A stretch of DNA of 64,000 nt from Russula earlei. Taxonomy: Eukaryota > Basidiomycota > Agaricomycetes > Russulales > Russulaceae. Below the pieces are notes generated by a model that was not told the origin of the DNA, ran no database searches, and saw only the letters and a program-made list of their open reading frames with translations. Shown here in pieces: positions 1 to 10,699 of this stretch (position 1 is the stretch's first letter; every line of letters starts with the position of its first letter). The DNA lies in NCBI GenBank assembly GCA_025769875.1, contig JAGFNK010000222.1, forward strand, positions 16,315 through 80,314. The letters are read 5' to 3'. A program made the translations under genes and the position numbers.

Positions 1-1808
1 TTTAGGAAGTGTTCCAATAGTCATATAGATCGGATATGCAGTCTTATTTCCAAATAATGTAACAAGTGTCTTATCAGATGACAAGATGATTGGGATGACA
101 GTTGCTCCAGGCATTTTTTGTTCGACAATTTTCATTTTGACTGATCAGTAATTGATAGGTGAAAAAAACTGAATCAGCATACCTGTGTCTCCCACCACCA
201 TTTTCCTGTATGCATATCATGATATAATCTAATGCCCATGTCTGGATTGGCATAGTGTTGCTCCAGTGTGAACACAAGGATGCCTGTGAATTGTGGATCA
301 CTGTAGAGCACTTTTATACAGGCAATGATATCATGGAAGTATACATTGTATGCTTCACCAGCAATAATGATCTCCTTCCGCTGAAAGCGAGGGTGCAAAG
401 GAAGCTGCTTATCAATGATCTTGTTCAGTTCTGTTGCATTCTTATATGAAAGGCCAAGAAGATCTGGAAGCTATCGTAGTCAGTATCATGACCTTCCCCA
501 GATCAAATGGAAAACTTACTCCTTCAAGCTTGAGGAGTTCTGTGAGAGCCGTAGATCCAAGACCACAAAGCTTTGCCCATCATACCATTTCCAAATCTAG
601 CTTAGTGTTATGGTGTCATGGCCGTAAGAGAGTTAGCTCAGAATTCAGTGGGGCCAAGTCCCTGTGACTTGGTTCAAGGGTTCGGTGGGGCCGGCTCAAA
701 GAGGCCAGATTAAAGGTGTAGCGTCTCAAGGCTGAGTCAGACAATGACTCAGTCTGCAGACAGAGTCGATCTTCTGGTTTCACAGAAGAGGAGGACAATG
801 AGAGAGAGGTAGAGGAGGAAGAGGAACACAAGGGTTCCTTGGTGTATGCTCAGGTCAAGCAAGATAAAAGCCAGCACAAGCAAGTTGTGATTGAGAAAGG
901 GTACAGGGCTAAGGGATGTGACAAGAGATGGGACAAAGCTAAGCTTGGGGTATTCCCCAGCTTCTACAGGTGCTTAAATACTGTATGTAGTGAGGCTGTA
1001 CAGTACTATATGCGGAACAATAGATAAAAGGTGAGCCAATAGCAGAAGGGACTCAACAATAGATGAAACAATAGATGAAACACAATGGGTGAAACAATAA
1101 GGGCTATCAGTATCAAAGGATGAAACCGTAACTAAGGGGATGGGGATGAAAGTAAAGAACAATAAGGGAAGTCTTAGGGACGAACCGAAAGAGGGGTAGA
1201 TCACAACACTTAGATGCGAACAGTGCCCAGATATTAGCTTCACCATCTACAAATTGATCCTTGTATCCTGCATAGCCAGGCATTTCGGAGGCAGTAGGGA
1301 TAGGTGCACCTGTAGTAACAATGGGTAAGTGACTACTGAGTCATTGATGTACATACCTGCTGTACTTTGGGGGAACACATTGCAAAATGTGAGGACAGTC
1401 GGCTTCATTAGGAAGCAAGCCTCTGCAGTCCTGTCGCTCTTCAACAGATGGGATATCCTTGTTGTTCTCAAAAACCTCACCCTCAGGTGATGGGGAACGA
1501 GATGGATTGGGTGCAGCTGGTTCCTCCCATCCCTGCTCCTGGTTGAAATTGTCACAATTATCAGAATCGGAATCTGGTGGTAAAACACCATCATCCATGG
1601 CCAATGTTTTGAAGTCTTCTTCAGCATAATTGTCACCAAAGAAATCACCAACAAAGTGAGGAGCTGGCATGTCAGGGCCCTCACCCCAAGTATGAGGGTA
1701 CTCAATGCCAAGAAACTGCTCATCATTGATATCCAAATCTGAATTGCTGAGTTCAGGAAGATAGTCAAGCACTTGAAGAAAAAGTGCCTGACAAGGTGGA
1801 TTCCTCAT
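1..1808 (-). pseudogene. Plavaka-type transposase, decayed and cut by the window edge
   Basis: Read on the minus strand, segments resemble Plavaka (CACTA-related) transposases of basidiomycetes. There is an acidic N-terminal stretch (about 1808-1341), then a GAPIPTASEMPGYAGY segment near 1310. After the LTR insertion come an HPRFQRKEIIIAGEAYNVYF stretch (about 398-335), HDMHTGKWWW, and PGATVIPIILSSDKT near 110-60, followed by a TAYPIYMTIGTLPK stretch running off the edge. These are the order and spacing I know for the family; the catalytic C-terminal part lies outside the window. The gene is dead: LTR E1 splits it, an in-frame TGA sits before WAKLCG just left of that LTR, and the frame shifts near 450. 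The first exon is unclear, so the upstream limit is approximate. Confidence 0.7.
606..1208 (+). mobile_element. Solo LTR, family E (copy E1), 603 bp
   Basis: It starts TGTTATGG and ends CACAACA, with the direct repeat CTTAG on both sides (601-605 and 1209-1213). A clean 5-bp target duplication around a TG..CA unit without coding sequence identifies a solo LTR. Similar sequence recurs at 13128-13820 and, reversed and partial, at 6521-6742 plus 8775-8902. It splits the Plavaka-type transposase. The inverted ends suggest a copia-like family, but no internal region is present to prove it. Confidence 0.85.
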
Positions 1809-2009
1809 GGATCAAAGGTGTATGGAATGGGCAAGGTTGGATCTGAAATAACTGTTGCAGCCTGTCCATTTGACCATGGTTGCTGTGTCTGCACAAATTG
1901 GAGAGTGACAGAGCAAAGTGGCTGAATCTGCAGATATTGAACTATACAGTACCACAATCAGCCACTGCCATGTCAACAGGGGGAACGTCTTCACTTACTA
2001 AGTTTCACC

Positions 2010-5000
2010 ATGTCCAAAAGAAAAATTACATCCGTCGTTGACTATTCAGATGATGACTTCACACCACAGTCCCCATTCAGAGCCAAGCCTCCTTTACAAG
2101 CAGAGCATGAGTTTTCACAGACCTCAACTTTTGTTTTTCAATGGTTTACCACCGTGCAAATTCCTTGTTCCTCCTATAGCTGCCCTTACACAGGTGGCAA
2201 AAATGAAGCTCCTTGACAACCCAAGTACACCTTTATCCATCCTGCAGTTCCAGTTCTAATAGCCACACCTGATTCTAGCATGGAATAAGAAGAAGTCAAG
2301 GGTCATCACCCAAGCTAAGAACAGTCCAGCTCCCAAGAAAAGGAAACAAGGTGTGTTGATTTGAGTCAGACCCAGATACTGTCAAGACTCACTGTTGAAT
2401 TATCCAGTTCAAGAGCGAGGGGTAAGCTCAGAGACAAGTCGGTAGATGTCCAAGACGGCATGGGCAAGGAGTAGAGTCCAGAGTAGTAACAGATACCAGA
2501 GAGGTACTGTCACTGTGAGAGTTGAACAATCATGCAGAGAGGAGGCCAGGATAGTCACAAGGGGACGGTCCTTAAAGGAGTATCCCAGGAATAGAGAGTG
2601 CTGTAAACAAATGGACAGTCTGAGGACTGTCCGCTACTTTATTGAGCGCTTATATACTACAAGAGAACTGCTAAATAGAAAACAAGTCATAACCTTGTTA
2701 TCAAGCACAATAGAGTGCTGAGTAAGAAGTTGGGGTGCGCTTACTGAGCATGCTCAGTCATGCTCAGTAAGCTGCTGAGTAAGAAAGCTTTTCCTGATGA
2801 GTAAGAGCTTTCATTGTCCACGTGTTTGCTGTTCTAGTGCACGTGTGAGCACCTGATTCATTTTCTGTTAGTTAGTTTAGGGCCGGTCATTTGGGGACTT
2901 GTAGTTTGGTTAGGGAATAGTGTTATCTTATAAGGCCCTTATATAGCTCTATTAGGGTCCTTAGAGTCAACCCTAATACTCCTATTAAGGTCCTTAGTAT
3001 TGCTTTATAGTTCATTCTATAGTTATTAGAGTTGGTCTAATAACACGTTGTAAAGTCTCTGATACTAGGTTAGTACCCGTTGTAGAGCACCTAGAGTCGT
3101 CCTAAAGGGTCCCTAGAAGGGCCCTAATACTGTCCTCTATTGTTAGAAGGGTTGCCAATAAGTGGGGCTTGCTGTATGTCGATTGTGCCAAGAATCGCTC
3201 GCACAACAATGCACGCGCGATATTGTGGACACCTCTACTCACCCCTTTTGCTCGTGTGAACAGGGTGACACCATAGAGGCTGGGTTTCCTCCTATAAGGA
3301 AGGGTCCTTCAAGGGCCCTCTCCAGAGAATGGTTCATGACAGATACAAGTTAATCCCCCTTGGTGCAGTAGTAGCAAAAAAGGACGTTGCTCCTCACAGT
3401 TCATGATAAAGCGCTCAGTCATGAATAAGTACTGAGAAGGAATGTTGGCCTAGGTAAACCTCTGAGTCAATGCTACCCAGCCATGTTGATGGTTGACTTG
3501 GAAGATGAAGAAGCTCTGAGCCTGAGTCAGATGTCAAAACAAGTGCTGGTTGCACATCGCCATGCTGTCACTTCAGGCAAGCCTGCCTGAGTCTCCACGC
3601 ACACAGCCTTCAACCATTTTGATGATGAGCTAGATACAGCAGGTGACATGGATGCCCTCAACAATTATGATCTTGAAGAGCTTGGCGAAATCGAACATGA
3701 ATGCAAAGCAGACACATATGAGTTGGACAATGCCGCACTCAATAATCTTGATGACAGTGCACTTTCTGTGCTGTTAGAGGCTGAGGTGCATTCTGTGATT
3801 GATTTCTCCATCAAGTTGATTATCTGATCAGGTTTTTGGCGTTCACCAATGTTAGCAAGGAAGTTGGGCTGAGGATGGAGGACCCTATTCTCAATCAGTT
3901 AGCCACACATCTGGAAGTTCTCTTGGAGTTATCGCAGATGATATCAAAGATGACTTTGGGAACAATGAGTCAAATGGTAGTTTGGATGGAATGATGGACA
4001 AACACTTGGATCTTGAGGAGGCACTCAGGCTGCATAAATACAGGGCATGTTTTCTGCCTGCGTATTTTGCTGGGGACTAATGTTTCATGAAAGGAGCTCA
4101 AGGCCACAAGACTGGTGGTGGAATCATCTGCTAAGGCTTTGCTGTCAAAGGTGTGTACTTATCCAACACTTCTCCAAGACTACAAACCACTGAGTTTTAT
4201 GCTCATCACTCCACACTTAATTTGAAGCCTATTGCAACAAAGAAATCTACTGTCAGTGGGGTGAGACAAAGGAACTATGAAACCAAGGTACATTTATTTT
4301 TCTCAACTGGCCCAATCTAACGTACCTGTGCCAGCGCCCTGGATGGATTGACTCAGATATCATTCCTAAGCAAGCGAAGAGCAACATCGGGATCAACGCA
4401 ACATGTCACAGTAATCCATGCATCATGGCACAACCTCCTGGTGGATATGCAGCTTGGACAAACTTAAACTATGATGCCCAGGACACTTCAAGATCAAACT
4501 TGCTTCTTAACTCCCAGGATGACCATGTTAAGAAGGTCATCCAACATTCATTCATTTTACTGTGGGCATCCTTCACTTGGATAGATGCATACACAGACTT
4601 GATGGCCATCATCAAATATTTGCAAAAGGCTTTGCTCAAAGCTGCCATGCATCTCAAAGTCAACGAGATGGTGGACCGTCTATCTAATGATGCTGAATAT
4701 GGTATGGTGCTCTTGGGACTGGTATACCATTCTCTCATTCTCCAGTCTCATAGCTCATACAGACTCATCCAATACTTTGTCTTTCAGCTCAGTGCTCGCA
4801 TCAGCGCCTGGTGCATCCAGCCAAAGAAAAATGCAGTGTTGGCAGTTGCCACAAATTACAGGATCTCTCACAACAATGTGAACTGCACTGCTGCCTGGCT
4901 TAAAGAGTTAGCATACATTTACTGTGGTGATGTTGCCGATGATTCAAAGGTGTGTCACCTGACTTCATCATTACTTGTTAATGACTGACACATTATCTAC

Positions 5001-5590
5001 TAGAAGCAAAAGCACTCTTTGGATCCCGCATGGCCGTATGAGAATCCCCTCATTCTTGCCATGCTGGAACAGTGCTTCTTCACTGGGCCAGCATCTATTG
5101 GCACTTGACTCCCAAGCAAGTTCAAGTCTTCCCAGAGTGACAGGCCCAATGGGAAGGAAATACCTATTCCAATGCTTGCTCTTGTTGCAACCAGTGTAAG
5201 TGCCACATCACACTTGATCTATTATGTGGCCTACTGACAATCCCTGTATAACTGGACCAGGTGTATGCCACCACCAAGGAGTGGGAATGTGGCCCACATA
5301 TCAAAGCTGATTTTGGCAGCAACATCTTTGAGAACACATACAGGTGGCATGTCAACTTTTTATGGAAGATCTTGAAGGATGGACCAAACAAATTCCACAC
5401 CATGATGCATTGGATCTACATTGAAACAAAGTCTGTTCAATTTCCTTGCTCCTGTCAATTTTTGCCTTACAACAACTTTTTAGTGGTAGAAATGTCCAAA
5501 CGGAGGAAACACAGACTCAGTTCTCAGCCTTCTTTGACATGTCAAAGATGGTGGATGACTAGCCCCGGTGTCCTACAGTCTCAACTACTG
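2010..5590 (+). pseudogene. DUF6532-like basidiomycete protein, decayed
   Basis: Pieces of one gene run left to right. They are MSKRKITSVVDYSDDDF at 2010, a basic PKKRKQ stretch near 2335, an acidic DDELDTAGDMDALNNYD stretch near 3620, and the best preserved part (about 4480-4980) with VKKVIQHSF, a DAYTDL stretch, DRLSNDAEYGMVLLGLV and an AYIYCG block. Next come AWPYENPLILAMLEQCFFTG near 5030, IPIPMLALVATS, an intron (about 5198-5260), and VYATTKEWECG with KFHTMMHWIY near 5390. The order matches the DUF6532 family as I remember it (helical, function unknown). Solo LTR F1 interrupts it at 2380-3341, and several stops and frame changes break the rest. The family name is from memory; the start is a guess. 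Confidence 0.5.
2380..3341 (+). mobile_element. Solo LTR, family F (copy F1), 962 bp
   Basis: Bounded by TGTCAAGACTCACTG and GGTTCATGACA, with GATAC duplicated at 2375-2379 and 3342-3346. The terminal TGTCA/TGACA inverted ends and 5-bp duplication define a solo LTR. Two more copies, one inside the other, lie at 21398-23327. No coding region of this family is in the window. It splits the DUF6532-like pseudogene. Confidence 0.9.
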
Positions 5591-5763
5591 TGATGTATTG
5601 TAGGGACAATTTGTGGATAATGTTGATATTTGACAATAAATATGCCTACCCATATGATGACACTTCGAATGCAGATAATTACCAATAATCGAGGTATTCT
5701 CCTATACACTGGGATATACTGATATTTAGAGATATTTAGAGATATTTCACAGGATGAGAGTAG

Positions 5764-6330
5764 TTATTTCCCATGTGAAGATTCGCAGTTGTACCACAAT
5801 TGATCAGCTGCCGTTTGCAGATGCATCCCCATTGACATCAACGTCGTTCTACTAAGATCGGTCGGGTTCTCCCAGTGGTTTAGCACCAGGGGTTTCACCA
5901 GTCCTCTGAGCTGCCCCCAATGCCATACAAATTCTTTTTCCGCGCGAGGGTCCAATTCACCAATTTCGAGCAAGCGGTCACGGGCCTTATTGATCCGTTT
6001 ACCATGCAGGTCCACCTTCCCAGCTATTAACTCCATCGTCTGAGGAATTGTCACTGGCGAAGCGCGAGAATGAGATCTGCGAGGTAACGGCAAAATTACG
6101 GGAGAAAGAGAACTGAAGAGGTTGGCGTACTTCGGAAGAGTCTTCGCGAACAATGGGGCGATTCTAACGGCAAGGCAGAACAGGGCTAAAACATGTGCAA
6201 AGCCTGAGGGTCGCATTATTGGGAGCGTAGATCGTTGAATGGAAGCTGTCAAAGTTTGGATAAGACAGTGGCGTAGAAAGTTGTCGGTAACCAGTACCAG
6301 ACCGCTGTTAAGAACCATAATTGCAGGCAT
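5764..6330 (-). CDS. Hypothetical protein, 188 aa, unassigned
   Basis: An ATG-initiated open frame on the minus strand from 6330 to 5764. The first 85 residues are moderately hydrophobic (a LALFCLAVRIAPLFAKTL stretch around residue 50), the remainder polar with MELIAGKVDLHGKRINKARD and EKEFVWHWGQLRGLVKPL. I recognise no family. It lies between the DUF6532-like pseudogene and a dispersed 100-bp repeat (6389-6488) sitting just before its start. The lack of stops and non-repetitive composition favour a real or recently lost gene, but with no intron, homologue or conserved motif it could be a chance frame. Confidence 0.3.
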   Translation of the reverse strand: MPAIMVLNSGLVLVTDNFLRHCLIQTLTASIQRSTLPIMRPSGFAHVLALFCLAVRIAPLFAKTLPKYANLFSSLSPVILPLPRRSHSRASPVTIPQTMELIAGKVDLHGKRINKARDRLLEIGELDPRAEKEFVWHWGQLRGLVKPLVLNHWENPTDLSRTTLMSMGMHLQTAADQLWYNCESSHGK

Positions 6331-6388
6331 TGGCTTTATGCCTTATAGTGGCGTGAGGTGACATTCTTGACCAGCTCCGATCTGAACG

Positions 6389-6488
6389 GATCACCAGCTC
6401 GGAACTTATGCACCGGCACCATAATAATGGCACATGCATATCAACTCAGTCCCGCACATCAGGTACTCATGATACTGATACAACAGTC
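6389..6488. repeat. Dispersed 100-bp repeat, copy 1
   Basis: This stretch (starts GATCACCAGCTCGGAACT, ends GATACTGATACAACAGT) recurs in the same orientation at 36638-36736 with only a few mismatches. Sequence outside the block differs in the two places apart from a short GACATT..TTG-like similarity upstream. It has no coding signal of its own and its parent element is not identified. Confidence 0.7.
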
Positions 6489-6760
6489 ATATCCAGGTTT
6501 TTCTCGGTGTTGTGATGGCATGTTGTGATCTGTCCCTCCTTTCAGTTGCTACTAACCCTTATTCCTTGTTACCATTTTTACATTCTACCCCCATCCCCTT
6601 GGTTATGTTTCACCCCTTGATTCTGATCTGTTCCTATTGTTTCATGTTTCACATATATTTCATCCTTTGTGTTTCATCTATTGTTTTGATCTCCTTTTGC
6701 TACAGGCTTAGCCCTATCTATTGTTCCACATATAGTACTGTACCAATTAAATCAATTCGT

Positions 6761-7762
6761 TGTTGAGTTGAGATTACCACTGCTTTGGGCAGTCTGATGT
6801 AATCACAGCCCAGTCGCGTTAATGCATCAGCTCCCACGGACCAGGGCGCTCCCGGCTCATGCATGTCGCTCATGTGTTGGATCAGCCCGGACCGGCTCAG
6901 CTCAGATGCTGCAGCCTGCATATTGTAAGGTGAGCCATATCGCTGGCCTCGGAACCACGTTCCGACCGCGCGCGATGTGTGATGCTCGGCCTCCTCCCAC
7001 ACCTTGCCTCCTTCCTCGCATCGCATCGCCCAGTCCTCGCCACCGACCACATGCGCACGCCACGCCTTGGCACACGCGACGCGTTCGCGTCTCAGGCCTT
7101 TCACCATGGCCTCGACCGTCTCGACCAGTCTTGATTCTCTTTCATGCCTATCTCCCTTTCATGCCTTTCATCCTTAGTACTTCTCTCCTGTATATAAAAC
7201 ACCTAGCTACTCTGTAGTAGAAAAAGAGGAGGAAGAATACAGTCTTCTTGAGTTCCCCTTACCTTCAGTCAGAAACTTCCGCGCACGAGTGATCTTGCTC
7301 TCCTCTCCTCTCCTTCTCTTCTCCCTTCCTCCTCCTTACATTCCTCTTGCTCTTGGGTCAAGACAACCATCTTTGGATCACCGTCCAGCCCCAAGAACTC
7401 TGCACCCCCTGGTTTGGCTCGCTTCAATATGTTACAATGATAAGTTAATTGATGACAATCGGTAGCTACTAACAACTGATCCTTTATGATACAAGTTGGT
7501 AGTTATGATTACTTTGCTTAGAGATGTTTTTGTGTATTTAAGAGGCACTCAATTAGCTAGATTGCTTCAGTTTTGTCTTACACAAACTGAAGTGAGTACT
7601 TACTGTTTCCTATCTTATCTATCGCATCTAATCACGCATTGTAGATATCTTTTGATAGGTATTACTGATTTACAGTTTTGTCTTACACAAACTGAAATAT
7701 CTTTTGATAGATCTTAAGGATCTTATCGTTGTTATCATAACCTGCGCCCATCTGCTTCAACA
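6761..7762 (+). mobile_element. Solo LTR, family D (copy D1), split by LTR C1
   Basis: Starts TGTTGAGTTGAGATTACC and ends CTGCTTCAACA with TTCGT duplicated at 6756-6760 and 7763-7767. After removing the nested C1 copy it is about 495 bp and matches D2 at 14244-14745. Internal features (ATTTAAGAGGC and paired CTTACACAA..ACTGAA motifs) resemble the LTR of the copia element at 44784-49373 in its minus orientation, so a Ty1/copia origin is likely. Confidence 0.85.
6924..7426 (+). mobile_element. Solo LTR, family C (copy C1), 503 bp
   Basis: Begins TGTAAGGTGAGCC and ends CTCGCTTCA, with the 4-bp direct repeat ATAT on both sides (6920-6923 and 7427-7430). It carries a CTGTATATAAAAC promoter-like box near 7190. 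The TGTAAGG..CTTCA ends and 4-bp duplication match gypsy A's LTRs, so family C is a related Ty3/gypsy type. It is the innermost member of the 6.5-8.9 kb nest. Confidence 0.85.
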
Positions 7763-8059
7763 TTCGTCACCCCGTGTGACCTGTGACCTCCCTGACGAAA
7801 TAATGGTTTCCTCAGGTTAGGTATTTTGTTGTGACCTGCAAAAACTTTTCGTCAGGGGTTACAAAATTTGGAATTTTGCATAATTTCAACGCGTCATGAC
7901 GCTGTACTGTAGTGAGTCTGGGGATGTGCGAATCATGCTGACCAGTCCAAGTGGAAAGAGGAGAGAAGGGGGGGGGAGCAAGTGGTTCGCACGACTATTG
8001 AGGCTTCTTGCTTTTCTCAGGTGGGGGTGATTGGGCCGCAAAGAGGTATCCTTATTCAC

Positions 8060-8535
8060 TGCACTACTACAGAGTAGCTAGGGTTTTTATGTATAGGACA
8101 GTACAAAGGAGAATATGAAAGGAATCAGAGGACCATGAAAGGGAGGGAGAGCCATGAAAGGGAATCGAGACTGGTCAAGGCAGTCGAGGCGGTCATGAAA
8201 GGCTTTGAGATGTGAACGCGTTGAGTATGCTGGGGCGTGGTGTGCGCGCGTGGTCGGTGGCGAGGACTGGGCAATATGGTTGAGGTCTTGACATCAGGTG
8301 TGAGGTCGTCGGCGTGTGGTCAGTGGCGAACAGCCTGGAATCAAGTCTTGCGGGCATGTGGCATACGCATGGTCGGTGGAAAGGGCTTGATGTTGGGCAC
8401 GAGGGAGGTGACTTGCATGTGCGGTTGGTGGCAAGGGGTGGGCAAGCTGAGGCAAAGGAGAGGAGGAGGCATCACATCGTGTCGCATCTTGTTTCTGCAT
8501 GTGGTTCTGTGGCCTGCCATACTGTAATCCTCGCA
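8060..8535 (-). mobile_element. Degenerate LTR related to family C, reversed
   Basis: The segment around CTACTACAGAGTAGCTAGGG through a run of ATGAAAGG motifs to GTGGTTCTGTGGCC parallels the reverse complement of LTR C1/C2 but is clearly more diverged, and its ends are not sharp. It lies inside the inverted-repeat element at 6743-8774. Confidence 0.45.
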
Positions 8536-8902
8536 CATCTGTTGCCATGATGATGCTGATGGATCAGACGTGGAATGATGATAAAATAGTACTATCTATT
8601 CCAATGGAGACTTTCGTCATCAGAAAATGCCCTTGAGTAATTTTAGGACTTTTTGAAAGCATTTTTGTGACCAAAATATGGTTTTGTCACTTGGCTCTGG
8701 GACCTGTGACATTTGTGACATTTCGTCAAATCAGGTAGGCCTGTGACCTGTGACCAATGAATTGATTTAATTGGTACAGTACTGTACAGCCTTGCTCCAT
8801 ACAGTATTTAAGTGCCTGTAGAAGCTAGGGAATGCCCAAAGCTTAGCTTTGTCTCATTTCCTGTCACATCCCTTGCCCTGTATCCTCTCTCAAATTACAA
8901 GC

Positions 8903-9729
8903 TGTTGTGAACTAAGGCCAAGTCTTGGCCATATATTGTCCTGTTAATAACTCAACAAAGCCCTTTCACTTCACCCACTTCTGTTCCCAATCAACTTCCC
9001 TCTTAACAAAGCATACATTGCAAAGGACCCTGGTTTTCAATCCCTCTGACTTGCTAAAGCACCCTCCTTCCTATCGGAGCAACTCACCATGTGCTGGCCA
9101 CATGACCATTCAGCCACTTACTACCAAACCACTGGAAGGACTCCTAGACCTCTTGGACAATCTACATGATGTCATGAAGCACCACTGACATCATAGCTGA
9201 CTGAGCAACTCCACCATGACATCATACACTCACCAAGCACTCCACAATGATGTCATTATGATATCATCGCTCCATTGTCTCCCTAATCATCCTGAGTCAC
9301 CCATAGGTCTGACACAGTGTGTTTATGCCCTTAGAATCCGATTGGAGTGGTCCAAAGAGTCTGAGTTATTTTCTGTAGTTCATACTCAGACTTGTAACTA
9401 GTATATAAGCCCCAATGTAGCATGGCAGTCATCAGACTGTCCATTTGTGATACTCTCATCCTCCTGGGTACTCCCCCGCAACCACTCAGTTTAAAGCCTA
9501 CTCTCATCTTCAAGGTACTCTTCAACAACTGCATTGTTTAAAGCCCCCTCGCTACACTGGCCTCCAGCCTTCACCTTTGTCTCTTGCAGCATGTACCAGT
9601 CCCCATCTGGTATCTCCTCATCGTTTGGCTCATCCTCCTGTTCAACGCCATTTACACTGCATACCATCTGTTCCGACCCTTGCCCACCTGCTCCTGAGTC
9701 CTTAGTGATCAGCAGTATGTGTCTTGACA
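8903..9729 (+). mobile_element. 5' LTR of gypsy B (copy B1), 827 bp
   Basis: Runs from TGTTGTGAACTAAGG to GTGTCTTGACA and matches solo LTR B2. It contains a GTATATAAGCCCCAATG promoter-like box at about 9401. The following bases (TCTGGACAGTC) start with TGG two bases after the LTR, as expected of a tRNA primer-binding site, although I cannot name the tRNA. Because coding sequence follows, I treat it as the element's 5' LTR. Confidence 0.7.
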
Positions 9730-9775
9730 TCTGGACAGTCTCTCACCATTCCTGTATTGACCAGCCAATGCTCAA

Positions 9776-10699
9776 GTGTCCACTCCCAACTCCCCCACTC
9801 TTATTAACACTTCCCTGCATCTCTCTTCTCCTCTCCAACCCACTCCATGCACTGCCCTTCGACTTCTCACTGAGGACCTCAACCCAGTCGACACATCCTC
9901 ACCCCTCAGCATCCTGTACTCTCCAGAGGCTCCGCCATCATCCCCTGTCATCACCCAGCCTATTCCAGGCAACTTTGTCCCTGTCAGCACTCCCCCTCCA
10001 GCACTGAACGAGCAGCAGCAAGCGGACCATCCTCCTTTGCCTGAAGGCTTCCTTGATTGCCCCCCTTGCACAGCATTTCGCTTCCACCCGCACCAGTACT
10101 TCATTCTCCCCACCACCAACCACTCCCATGAGCAGTGGCGACCCCTCCACAACTTAAATCATCAAGACTATTTGTCACGCATCCCTACCACAGACCAACT
10201 AGCTCGTCGCACCTTCACTGACACCTTCACCACCACGTTTTGTGCACACATCATCCACACTTTTGCTGTGGAACCCTCCAACACTGCCCTTGCCACCAAA
10301 TATAACCTCACCCCCTTTGGAATTTGCTCTAATGTCGGGATATACACCCCGGACGCTGACTTCCCCCTCGGACGCATTGCATACATTTTTAATACTTCCT
10401 TGTTTAGAAAACTTCTTACCTTGCCTGCTATTTACCATCCTGCTTATGAAGGCTCGTTCTGCCTCTCTATTGTACATGACTTCTTGGACAGACACCTAGC
10501 TTTTGCATATGGGTACTTACACTTTGAGGAGAACAGTGACCACATATCCCTACAACACTACTCGACTTATACAGTCGATACTATACGATTCAACCCCCAA
10601 CTACTTCGCTTCTGTTTTACGCCTTGTATTCCCCCTAACCCTCTCAAAATAATCAAGAGGTACCACCTCAAAACCATAGATCTCACACATGGTTCTTAA
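9776..10699 (+). CDS. Accessory ORF of gypsy B, 307 aa, unassigned
   Basis: An ATG-started frame 46 bp after the 5' LTR. The first 110 residues are Pro/Ser/Thr-rich; the rest looks globular, with HQYFILPTTNHSHEQW, FGICSNVGIYTPDADFPLGR, a YIFNTSLFRKLLTLPAIYH stretch, and FLDRHLAFAYGYLHFEE. It precedes a second decayed coding tract and then gag, so the element had extra coding capacity upstream of gag, which Ty3/gypsy elements normally lack. I recognise no domain. The frame is uninterrupted although the neighbouring ORFs are broken, which argues it is a real element gene rather than chance. Confidence 0.45.
   Translation: MSTPNSPTLINTSLHLSSPLQPTPCTALRLLTEDLNPVDTSSPLSILYSPEAPPSSPVITQPIPGNFVPVSTPPPALNEQQQADHPPLPEGFLDCPPCTAFRFHPHQYFILPTTNHSHEQWRPLHNLNHQDYLSRIPTTDQLARRTFTDTFTTTFCAHIIHTFAVEPSNTALATKYNLTPFGICSNVGIYTPDADFPLGRIAYIFNTSLFRKLLTLPAIYHPAYEGSFCLSIVHDFLDRHLAFAYGYLHFEENSDHISLQHYSTYTVDTIRFNPQLLRFCFTPCIPPNPLKIIKRYHLKTIDLTHGS

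Larger units (their letters stand above)
6743..8774. mobile_element. DNA-transposon-like element with terminal inverted repeats, no transposase
   Basis: The left end CCAATTAAATCAATTC and right end GAATTGATTTAATTGG are perfect inverted repeats. Homology continues inward, once the nested LTR D1 is skipped, through TGACCTGTGACC and a CGAAAT block. The host E3 sequence AGTACTGTA is present on both sides, so the target duplication is 6 to 9 bp; its exact length is blurred because the element end resembles the target. About 1 kb remains after removing D1. No transposase frame is visible, so it looks like a non-autonomous (MITE-like) element of unknown superfamily. Confidence 0.6.
6521..8902 (-). 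mobile_element. Reversed, partial LTR of family E (copy E3), split by an insertion
   Basis: The segments 6521-6742 and 8775-8902 together match the reverse complement of the 3' and middle parts of LTR E1, including the CCCAAAGCTTAGCTTTG area near 8836. They are separated by the inverted-repeat element at 6743-8774. The remaining 5' third of the LTR is missing because gypsy B's 5' LTR begins directly at 8903. Confidence 0.6.
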
